This document shows, one piece after another, positions 49,726-55,467 of a stretch of DNA of 55,467 bases. How positions within the stretch are numbered: the stretch's first letter is position 1; each line of letters begins with the position of its first letter. A model generated the notes under the pieces. The model searched no databases and was not told the origin of the DNA. It saw nothing but the letters and a program-made list of their open reading frames with translations. The stretch is taken from NCBI GenBank assembly GCA_904419785.1, contig CAJFSY010000012.1, positions 1-55,467 of the forward strand, in the 5' to 3' direction. The translations under genes were made by a program, and so were the position numbers. This DNA comes from an uncultured Neglectibacter sp. Lineage in GTDB: Bacteria; Bacillota; Clostridia; Oscillospirales; Acutalibacteraceae.

Positions 49726-50265
49726 ATGCCAGAATTGAAAGGATCTAAAACGGAAGCCAACCTGATGACCGCTTTTGCTGGGGAGTCCCAGGCACGCAAC
49801 AAGTATACCTATTATGCTTCCAAGGCTCGCAAAGACGGGTATGTGCAGATCGCAAACCTGTTTGAGGAGACCGCCAACAACGAAAAAGAACATGCCAAAA
49901 TTTGGTTCAAGCTGCTGCACGGTGGCATCGGCGATACCGTGGAAAACTTGAAAGACGCTGCTGCCGGCGAAAATTACGAGTGGACCGACATGTATGCCGG
50001 CTTTGCCAAAACCGCTCGGGAAGAAGGTTTTGATCATATCGCTGACCTTTTCGAAGGTGTAGCCAAGATCGAGAAAGAGCACGAAGAGCGTTATCTGAAA
50101 CTGGTTCAGAACCTGGAGCAGGGTCTGGTGTTCTCTCGGGATGGCGACGTTATTTGGCAGTGCGCCAACTGCGGCCATATCGTCATTGGCAAGAAGGCGC
50201 CGGAGGTATGCCCCGTATGTGCTCACCCCCAAGCCTATTTCCAAATCAAAGCAGAGAATTATTAA
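49726..50265 (+). CDS. rbr: Rubrerythrin
   Basis: A 179 aa cytoplasmic peroxidase that protects anaerobes by reducing H2O2. The N-terminal four-helix diiron domain carries [13 protein letters not shown], then [15 protein letters not shown], and the second half-site [15 protein letters not shown]. The C-terminal rubredoxin-like domain has CANCGHIV and CPVCAHPQ, binding one iron. Size and domain order are normal. Preceded by its own promoter and a Fur/PerR-like box and followed by a terminator. Confidence 0.97.
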   Translation: MPELKGSKTEANLMTAFAGESQARNKYTYYASKARKDGYVQIANLFEETANNEKEHAKIWFKLLHGGIGDTVENLKDAAAGENYEWTDMYAGFAKTAREEGFDHIADLFEGVAKIEKEHEERYLKLVQNLEQGLVFSRDGDVIWQCANCGHIVIGKKAPEVCPVCAHPQAYFQIKAENY

Positions 50266-50280
50266 GTTTTTCTTGTCATC

Positions 50281-50311
50281 AAATCCTCTGGAGTTTTTCT
50301 CCAGGGGATTT
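50281..50311 (+). terminator. Rubrerythrin terminator
   Basis: AAATCCTCTGGAG and CTCCAGGGGATTT pair (one T-G) around TTTTT, followed by a run of T. Confidence 0.9.
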
Positions 50312-50344
50312 TTTTATTTCCTGAACTTTACAGTAAAGTACCTC

Positions 50345-50373
50345 TTGCAAAATACGAACACGTGTTCTATAAT
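50345..50373 (+). promoter_or_regulatory. Promoter of the Y-family polymerase operon
   Basis: TTGCAA (50345-50350) and TATAAT (50368-50373) are 17 bp apart. The spacer contains a LexA box, so bound LexA would cover the promoter directly. Confidence 0.82.
50355..50368 (+). promoter_or_regulatory. LexA (SOS) box 1
   Basis: CGAACACGTGTTCT matches the Firmicutes LexA consensus CGAACRNRYGTTYG at 13 of 14 positions. It lies between the -35 and the -10. Confidence 0.85.
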
Positions 50374-50378
50374 AGATA

Positions 50379-50392
50379 CAAACACACGTTCG
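50379..50392 (+). promoter_or_regulatory. LexA (SOS) box 2
   Basis: CAAACACACGTTCG matches CGAACRNRYGTTYG at 13 of 14 positions, just downstream of the -10. Its centre is 24 bp from that of box 1, about two helical turns, so two LexA dimers could bind on about the same face. Confidence 0.8.
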
Positions 50393-50419
50393 ATCGAAGC
50401 GAAAGGAAGGTGCCCCGCT

Positions 50420-51613
50420 ATGGAAAATGGCATTCTGCATGTGGACATGAATAATTTCTACGCCTCGGTAGAGACGTTGTTCGCGCCCCAATATGCCAAT
50501 GTACCCATGGCGGTGGCCGGTGACCAGGAAAGCCGCCATGGGATCATTTTGGCGAAGAATATGCTGGCGAAACAGATGGGGGTCAAAACAGCGGAACCCA
50601 TTTGGCAGGCCAAGCGAAAATGTCCTGATTTGCAGCTGGTAAAGCCTCACCGGGAACGCTATGTGCATTACTCCCGTTTGGCGAAGGAGATTTACAGCCG
50701 TTTTACCGATCAAGTGGAAAGCTTCAGTCTGGACGAGTGCTGGCTAGATGTGTACGGCAGCGAGCGCCTTTTTGGAGACGGGGAAGCTATTGCCCACAAA
50801 ATACGCTGCGCGGTGAAAGAAGAGCTGGGGCTGACGGTGTCGGTGGGGGTGTCGTATAACAAGGTGTTCGCCAAGCTGGGAAGCGACTATAAAAAGCCTG
50901 ACGCGGTCACTGTGTTTGGCAGGGCGGAGATGGAAAGCGTCATTTGGAAATTGCCAGCCCAGGCACTTTTGTTTGTGGGACCTCACACAGGAAAAACTTT
51001 AGAGAAGTTCGGTATCCACACGATTGGGGATATTGCCAGGATGGAACTTCCGGCCATGAGGCGGATGCTGGGAAAGACAGGGGAGGCTCTCTGGACTTAC
51101 GCCAATGGGCTGGATGATTCCCCGGTGGGAGTGATGGGCACAGGGGAGCCCCCTAAGACCATTGGCAACAGCACTACTTTGCCTCATGACGTGACCACCG
51201 AAGAAGAAATTCGCCGAACTCTACTGGAGTTGGCGGAGTCCGTGGCCAGCCGGCTTCGGAACCAAGGCATGAAAGCAGGAGAAGTGCAGATCACCGTGAA
51301 AAGCGGGGATTTTCAGGAATATCAGCGTCAATGCCGGTTGGAACCCCCTGTCTGCGACGCCCGTTCCTTATACAGGGCCGCACTGGAGCTGTATCGCCGG
51401 GAAAACCGTCATTGGGCTGTTCGCTTGCTGGGGTTACGGGCCGGAAAGCTGGTGGATGCCGCCCAAGTGCAAATAAGCTTTTTCGATGACGCGGACGGCT
51501 TGGAACGGGAAGAGAGGTTGGAATCCGCGGTGGACGCTTTGCGGGAACGGTTTGGCAGCCGCAGTGTCACCCATGGCACGACTTTGGAAAATAGGGGTGA
51601 TTCCAGCAGCTGA
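50420..51613 (+). CDS. dinB: Y-family DNA polymerase (DinB/Pol IV-like)
   Basis: A 397 aa translesion polymerase. Catalytic residues: Asp9 in HVDMNNFYASVE and Asp105-Glu106 in FSLDECWLDVYG; the steric-gate position is Phe13. Thumb and finger motifs VSVGVSYNKVFAKLGSDYKKP and, later, the helix-hairpin-helix LEKFGIHTIGDIARM follow, with a C-terminal little-finger domain. The C-terminus lacks an evident beta-clamp motif of the usual QLxLF type; QVQISFF near residue 355 (LVDAAQVQISFFDD) may serve. ATG 50420 follows GAAAGGAAGG. It is the first gene of a three-gene operon under LexA boxes. Confidence 0.92.
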   Translation: MENGILHVDMNNFYASVETLFAPQYANVPMAVAGDQESRHGIILAKNMLAKQMGVKTAEPIWQAKRKCPDLQLVKPHRERYVHYSRLAKEIYSRFTDQVESFSLDECWLDVYGSERLFGDGEAIAHKIRCAVKEELGLTVSVGVSYNKVFAKLGSDYKKPDAVTVFGRAEMESVIWKLPAQALLFVGPHTGKTLEKFGIHTIGDIARMELPAMRRMLGKTGEALWTYANGLDDSPVGVMGTGEPPKTIGNSTTLPHDVTTEEEIRRTLLELAESVASRLRNQGMKAGEVQITVKSGDFQEYQRQCRLEPPVCDARSLYRAALELYRRENRHWAVRLLGLRAGKLVDAAQVQISFFDDADGLEREERLESAVDALRERFGSRSVTHGTTLENRGDSSS

Positions 51614-51648
51614 AGGTCGTGGCGGATTGCTGAAAAGGGGGGGAGAAT

Positions 51649-52974
51649 ATGGACCTTTTTGAGAAATTGGAAATCCTGACGGACGCGGCGAAGTATGACG
51701 TGGCCTGCACTTCCAGCGGCGTGGATCGGGCAGGGCAAAAAGGCGTTTTGGGAAACGCTGTGAAAGCGGGAATCTGCCACAGCTTTGCGGCAGACGGCCG
51801 GTGCGTTTCTTTATTGAAAGTGTTGATGAGCAACGACTGCGCTTATGATTGCGCGTATTGTGTCAACCGGAGAAGCGAGGAATGCCGGAGGGCCACCTTT
51901 ACCCCAGAGGAGCTTTGCCGGCTGACTATGGAGTTTTACCGGCGGAATTACATTGAAGGGCTGTTCCTTAGTTCGGCGGTGGTGGGGAGCCCTGACGCCA
52001 CGTGCGAGAAAATGTTGGCGGTTTTGAAAAAACTCCGGCAGGAATGCCGCTTTGGTGGATACGTCCATGTGAAGGCTATCCCTGGGGCTTCGCCGGAACT
52101 GACTTGGCAGCTGGGGCTTTATGCCGACCGGATGAGCGTCAATATCGAACTGCCTTCCCAGCAGAGTTTAAAGCTGCTGGCGCCACAAAAGAGCAAGGAA
52201 AAGATACTTTCCCCCATGGGGCTGATTCGGGATGGTATAAAGCAAAATGGCAAAGAGCTCTCTACGTTTCGGCACGCGCCCCAGTTTGTTCCGGCAGGCC
52301 AATCTACCCAAATGATCATTGGGGCTACTCCCGAAAGTGACCGGCAGATACTCCGGCTTACGGAAGGGCTTTATCGAAAGTATGGTTTGAAACGGGTGTT
52401 TTTCTCGGCATATATGCCGGTAGTCCATGACAGAAATCTGCCGGCGCTGGATACCCCGCCGCCGCTTTTGCGGGAACACCGGCTGTATCAGGCGGATTGG
52501 CTGCTGCGGTTCTATGGGTTTACTGCTTCGGAAATTTTAGAGGAAGAAGCCCCTAACTTCGACCCCCTGCTGGACCCGAAATGCAACTGGGCAGTGCGCC
52601 ATATGGAGCTTTTCCCTGTGGAGGTGAACCGCGCCCCCTATGAGATGCTTTTAAGGGTGCCGGGGATCGGGGTAAAAAGCGCCATGCGCATTCGTTCTGC
52701 CCGGAGGTATGCCAAGTTGGATTTTGACGCGCTCAAAAAGCTCGGGGTGATTTTGAAACGGGCCAGATTCTTTCTCACATGCCAGGGGAAGAGCATGTCC
52801 CCCCTTCCTACGGATGATCCTGGGGTCATTGCGGGAGCGATTCGCGAAGGGACAGCTTTCCACCGCACACAGCTGGCGGGGAAAGGTAGCCCCCTGCTGG
52901 ACCAGCCGGAACAGCTTTCCCTGTTTTCCCCCACGAAGGAGGATCGTGTGCAATGTCTTACCGGACAAATCTGA
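51649..52974 (+). CDS. Radical SAM protein with helix-hairpin-helix, putative DNA modification/repair (TIGR03916-like)
   Basis: A 441 aa protein. The radical-SAM cluster motif CAYDCAYC (Cys64, Cys68, Cys71) sits in a TIM-barrel-type domain. The C-terminal region has a DNA-binding helix-hairpin-helix LLRVPGIGVKSAMRIRSARR (about 326-345). This is the 'rSAM linked to uracil-DNA-glycosylase' family, whose chemistry is unknown. It starts 35 bp after the polymerase gene and overlaps the next gene by 22 nt, so all three are probably one mRNA under LexA control. Start ATG 51649 behind AAAGGGGGGAG. Confidence 0.9.
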   Translation: MDLFEKLEILTDAAKYDVACTSSGVDRAGQKGVLGNAVKAGICHSFAADGRCVSLLKVLMSNDCAYDCAYCVNRRSEECRRATFTPEELCRLTMEFYRRNYIEGLFLSSAVVGSPDATCEKMLAVLKKLRQECRFGGYVHVKAIPGASPELTWQLGLYADRMSVNIELPSQQSLKLLAPQKSKEKILSPMGLIRDGIKQNGKELSTFRHAPQFVPAGQSTQMIIGATPESDRQILRLTEGLYRKYGLKRVFFSAYMPVVHDRNLPALDTPPPLLREHRLYQADWLLRFYGFTASEILEEEAPNFDPLLDPKCNWAVRHMELFPVEVNRAPYEMLLRVPGIGVKSAMRIRSARRYAKLDFDALKKLGVILKRARFFLTCQGKSMSPLPTDDPGVIAGAIREGTAFHRTQLAGKGSPLLDQPEQLSLFSPTKEDRVQCLTGQI

Positions 52975-53714
52975 TTTATCGCTATGACGGCACTTATCAA
53001 GGGTTTCTGTGTTGTGTGTTCGAGTGCTTCCGGGCCAAGGAAATGCCTGTGGGGATATGTTCCATAGAGGAGGAGCAGCAAAGCTTGTTTGGCCATAAAG
53101 AGATCGCCACCCGCATGGACTTGGCCCAGCGGGTAGAGCGGTCGATCCCCCGAAAAATCTCGCTCCATGCCCAAAGGATGGTGCGGGAAGGGTTTCTCAC
53201 CTGCTTGCCCGAACGTGAAATGCTGCTGCTCAAATTTTTGATGATGGGGTATCGTTTGGGCGCCCAGGTGACCAAGTTTACGACCCATCCGGTGGTAAAC
53301 TCCTTAGAGAAAGGCGTGCTGAATTTAAAAAACGAAGCCCACCACACTTTGGAGTTTCTGCGGTTTTCCGATTGCGGGGAATTCCTGGCGGCCAGGATCG
53401 CGCCAAAAAATACGGTGCTGCCTCTGGTTGCGCCTCATTTTTGTGACCGGCTTCCCAGCGAGAACTTTATGATCTTCGACGGGAATCACGGCATGGGGTT
53501 CTTCCACCAGGCGGAGGGAAAGACCGCCGGGGAATATTTTTACGCGGACCAAGTGGAGCTTCCTTCTCCGGAAGAGGAAGAACTGCGATGGCGAAATTTG
53601 TGGAAAGTATTTTATCGTACTATCGCCGTTGCAGGCAGGGAAAATCAAAAATTGCGGCAAAATTTGTGTCCCAAACGCTACTGGCCCTTGATGACGGAGT
53701 TTCAAGAACCCTAG
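52953..53714 (+). CDS. Partner of the radical SAM protein (TIGR03915/DUF4130-like, DNA metabolism)
   Basis: A 253 aa soluble protein with YRYDGTYQGFLCCVFECF at the N-terminus, FLMMGYRLGAQVTKFTTHPVVNSL in the middle, LEFLRFSDCGEFLAARIAPKNTVLPLVAPHFCDRL, and a C-terminal RNLWKVFYRTIAVAGRENQKLRQ segment followed by PKRYWPLMTEF. These match my memory of the family that always accompanies the radical SAM protein and in many bacteria is fused to a uracil-DNA-glycosylase-like domain; here the glycosylase domain is absent. ATG 52953 is behind AAGGAGG inside the previous gene, so translation is coupled. Catalytic residues are not evident. Confidence 0.88.
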   Translation: MSYRTNLIYRYDGTYQGFLCCVFECFRAKEMPVGICSIEEEQQSLFGHKEIATRMDLAQRVERSIPRKISLHAQRMVREGFLTCLPEREMLLLKFLMMGYRLGAQVTKFTTHPVVNSLEKGVLNLKNEAHHTLEFLRFSDCGEFLAARIAPKNTVLPLVAPHFCDRLPSENFMIFDGNHGMGFFHQAEGKTAGEYFYADQVELPSPEEEELRWRNLWKVFYRTIAVAGRENQKLRQNLCPKRYWPLMTEFQEP

Positions 53715-53734
53715 CGGGGCAGCGGAGAAACGAA

Positions 53735-53782
53735 AAACAGCCAGAAAGTTCTCTGGAAGAAAGGGAAGCTTTCTGGCTGTTT
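53735..53782 (+). terminator. Terminator of the SOS repair operon
   Basis: AAACAGCCAGAAAG (53735-53748) and CTTTCTGGCTGTTT (53769-53782) are perfectly complementary across a 20 nt loop; ATTTTTTT follows. Confidence 0.92.
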
Positions 53783-53907
53783 ATTTTTTTGAAACTATAC
53801 AATAAAAAACGAAAAGACCGAAGTGTCACCTTGGCCTCTTCACGGTGAATAGTAATAGATGCCATTCCTTCATTTTTTTCAGAACTACGGTGTAAACGCA
53901 GGGTATC

Positions 53908-54435
53908 TCAGACTTGAGGCCCATCGTTTATGTAACTTATAAAATCCTTCTCAACCAACTCATAATCAATGGAAGATTGAAGCTGGCCAATCTGATCTTT
54001 CCAAGCATCCATGTTCGTTCTCACTTTGCGGAAGCCAAGGGATTCATAAACATGTTGTGCCCTGGTGTTTTTCAAATTCGTGTCGAGAATGATTTTAGAA
54101 TAACCCTTTCTAAACAGCCAGCCAATCAGCAAGCTCAAAATTTTTCTGCCGGCACCACGATTTTGACAATCGGTTTCACAGATTTTGATACCGATTTCGG
54201 CTACACCGTCCCCTACATTGCGATAATTGCACTCACCGATCAGTCGGTCGTTTTCTTGAATGACCATACAACCATTGCCAAGTCCTTTAATGACTTCCTC
54301 TTCGGTGGTCCCCAAGCCATTGGGAAAACCTGCGTGTGCCATCACAGCACCATCATTCCACCAAGCGGCAAGCTGCTTGGCATCGGCGGCTTGGGCTTGA
54401 CGGATGGTTAAGTTTTCGTATTGAATCTTTTCCAT
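53908..54435 (-). CDS. GNAT-family acetyltransferase
   Basis: A 175 aa N-acetyltransferase of the RimJ/RimL-like type. It has LTIRQAQAADAKQLAAWWND at the start, acetyl-CoA loop CQNRGAGRKILSLLIGWLF (QNRGAG), and the late LDTNLKNTRAQHVYESLGF motif. The ribosome site GGAGGAAAGATA precedes the ATG. The substrate could be a small molecule, an antibiotic or a protein N-terminus. It is the downstream gene of the right-hand minus-strand group but is separated from the rest by the terminator at 54513, so it needs its own promoter, which I could not locate. Confidence 0.85.
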   Translation of the reverse strand: MEKIQYENLTIRQAQAADAKQLAAWWNDGAVMAHAGFPNGLGTTEEEVIKGLGNGCMVIQENDRLIGECNYRNVGDGVAEIGIKICETDCQNRGAGRKILSLLIGWLFRKGYSKIILDTNLKNTRAQHVYESLGFRKVRTNMDAWKDQIGQLQSSIDYELVEKDFISYINDGPQV

Positions 54436-54512
54436 TATCTTTCCTCCATTGCAAACTCCCTAAAAGATCAAAGAAGCGGGCTGATGACGCTTTTTTTGTG
54501 CGTAAATATAAA

Positions 54513-54544
54513 AAATCGGAGCAAAGCTAACTTTGCTCCGATTT
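54513..54544 (-). terminator. Terminator of the KilA-N/phosphatase transcript
   Basis: AAATCGGAGCAAAG and CTTTGCTCCGATTT form a perfect 14 bp stem with loop CTAA. Only the minus strand runs into a T tract (TTTTTTATATTT), so it terminates the minus-strand transcript coming from 55394. Confidence 0.88.
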
Positions 54545-54609
54545 GGAACATCACAACACTATAGATGCCACGGCCTTCGCCCGTTCACAAGCGTCCTGCC
54601 TATTATTTT

Positions 54610-54934
54610 TTACTCCATAGGAGATAGTTTTCCGCTATGAGCCTCCAGAGCTTCGATCCGATGGTCTTGCGTCAAGATCTCCATCTGGCTGATGGCGATG
54701 GCATTGAGCTTTGCCAGCCGCTCGGTCTGATGCCTAAACGCATCGAATTCGACACGGTTAAAAGACGGGTTGTATAGAGATTCCCAAACACCCAGGAACT
54801 CAATCGTGTTCCGGTTCCGCAGCCAGTTTTGCCTTCAGCTTGGCGATGTCCGTCAAGCTGATAAAGTCATCCCGGTTGGAATTCCATTGTACACTGATCT
54901 CAGTTCCCCTGACAACCAGTTTGTCCACGTACAT
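54610..54934 (-). pseudogene. KilA-N domain gene, frameshifted and internally deleted
   Basis: An intact ribosome site AAGGAGGTGT precedes ATG 54934, from which MYVDKLVVRGTEISVQW and DDFISLTDIAKLK are read, the start of a KilA-N domain, ending at a stop at 54800 after 44 codons. A different frame continues with RNRNTIEFLGVWESLYNPSFN and VEFDAFRHQT, the next part of a KilA-N domain, then ERLAKLNAIAISQMEILTQ, the C-terminal tail of such proteins, to TAA at 54610. So a frameshift plus loss of the NW-containing segment and of much of the middle (about 150 residues in full-length relatives) has destroyed the gene. KilA-N proteins come from phages and mobile DNA. Its start lies inside the 3' end of the phosphatase gene. 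Confidence 0.82.
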
Positions 54935-55394
54935 ACACCTCCTTGTCGATGATTTTTTGAAGAAGTCCCCGGCAGCCTTCCTCCACATCCCGCCAGGTCC
55001 TATCGAAATCTCCAGTGTACCACGGATCGGCTACCTCGCCGGGGCGGTCGGTGAAGTCCATCAGCGGGTGCATCTTGTCGGCAAAATCGCCGCCACAGAT
55101 CCGGTACATACTTTTGAGGTTGGCACGGTCCATACCGATCAACAGGTCGAACTTCTCGTAGTCGCTGTTCAGAAGCTGGCGGACTCTCTTGCCGGAACAA
55201 TCGATGCCATGCTCGAACAGCTTGCGGCGGGCTGGCGGATATACAGGATTGCCGATCTCCTCGGTGCTGGTGGCTGCCGATTCGATCTGAATACTCTGCT
55301 CCAGACCGGCTTCCTTCACCAGATTTTTCATGATGAACTCGGCCATCGGGCTTCTGCAAATGTTGCCATGGCAGAGAAAAAGTATCCTGATCAT
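54900..55394 (-). CDS. Low-molecular-weight protein-tyrosine phosphatase
   Basis: A 164 aa LMW-PTP. The P-loop is CHGNICRS (Cys8, Arg14) with Ile after Asn, the tyrosine-phosphatase form; the general acid is in VADPWYTGD. Conserved residues in between (IESAATSTEEIGNP, KFDLLIGMDRANL) are normal. ATG 55394 is chosen because it starts MIRILFLCHGN; the in-frame extension upstream is not needed. It differs from the YwlE-like protein at 41551. Downstream it overlaps the KilA-N pseudogene start by 35 bp. Tyrosine-kinase partners are not in view. Confidence 0.92.
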   Translation of the reverse strand: MIRILFLCHGNICRSPMAEFIMKNLVKEAGLEQSIQIESAATSTEEIGNPVYPPARRKLFEHGIDCSGKRVRQLLNSDYEKFDLLIGMDRANLKSMYRICGGDFADKMHPLMDFTDRPGEVADPWYTGDFDRTWRDVEEGCRGLLQKIIDKEVYVRGQTGCQGN

Positions 55395-55428
55395 GCTCCG
55401 TACACTCCAACTCATTACTATCACGCTC

Positions 55429-55457
55429 AGTATAGCACTGAATCTCAGATTCGTCGA
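55429..55457 (-). promoter_or_regulatory. Promoter of the tyrosine phosphatase gene
   Basis: On the minus strand the extended -10 TGCTATACT (TATACT at 55429-55434) has a weak -35 TCGACG (55452-55457) at 17 bp. Within the spacer is the palindrome AATCTCAGATT (55441-55451), a possible operator. Confidence 0.55.
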
Positions 55458-55467
55458 GTTGGATTTC

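Noticed and set aside
1-55467. CRISPR arrays, tRNA or rRNA genes, intact insertion sequences or prophage modules
   Set aside because: I looked for regularly spaced repeats, TTCGA-type T-arms, transposase motifs and phage structural genes and found none; the only mobile-DNA trace is the KilA-N pseudogene.

Overview
The window looks like about 55 kb of chromosome from an anaerobic, spore-forming member of the Clostridia, probably an Oscillospirales/Ruminococcaceae-type gut lineage. The grounds are spoVAC-spoVAD, rubrerythrin, many Gram-positive lipoproteins with LxxC lipoboxes followed by Ser-rich linkers, strong AGGAGG ribosome sites with some TTG/GTG starts, sigma-A promoters with 17 bp spacing, and a base composition of roughly 50% GC by eye. 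The taxonomic placement is inference; no rRNA or tRNA gene was seen.

Layout. (1) 95-6678 (+): an amino-sugar/glycoside operon with a solute-binding lipoprotein, a large putative glycoside hydrolase, MurNAc-6-P etherase (murQ), a MurNAc/GlcNAc kinase (murK-like) and an RpiR/MurR-type regulator. The permeases are probably just left of the window. (2) 7052-14000 (+): a membrane-anchored AraC-type regulator, then a complete LplB/YtcP-type sugar ABC importer (two permeases plus binding lipoprotein) and a sugar isomerase/epimerase. (3) 14134-21258 (-): an oligopeptide (opp) operon in the order oppA-B-C-D-F plus a small membrane protein. Its OppC carries an unexpected seven-repeat RCC1-like beta-propeller inserted after the first membrane helix. 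An oligoendopeptidase F (pepF) lies upstream on the same strand, so peptide import and peptide hydrolysis are neighbours.

(4) 23520-36111, mixed housekeeping and accessory genes: spoVAC-spoVAD behind a possible forespore promoter and without spoVAE, a phosphogluco/mannomutase, a small conserved protein with pyrE, a CtpE-like P-type ATPase, a cytoplasmic ricin-B-type beta-trefoil protein with a histone-like Lys/Ala tail, a fructokinase-like enzyme, and a yfhO-csbB-type pair for cell-surface polymer glycosylation. (5) 36365-46396 (+), mostly housekeeping: yfbR-like nucleotidase, dusB, polA, an RlmA-family rRNA methyltransferase, a YwlE-like phosphatase, rimI-tsaD, a lipoprotein and ilvB-ilvN.

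(6) 46489-49396 (-): AI-2E-family exporter, glycerol-1-phosphate dehydrogenase (AraM/EgsA-like) and a small zinc-ribbon membrane protein. (7) 49622-53714 (+), stress and DNA repair: rubrerythrin behind a Fur/PerR-like box, then a Y-family polymerase promoter carrying two LexA boxes. The polymerase is followed by a radical-SAM/helix-hairpin-helix protein and its partner protein, apparently an SOS-controlled repair operon with two genes of unknown chemistry. (8) 53908-55394 (-): a GNAT acetyltransferase, a broken KilA-N-domain gene and a low-molecular-weight tyrosine phosphatase. Most convergent gene pairs share a single bidirectional hairpin terminator.
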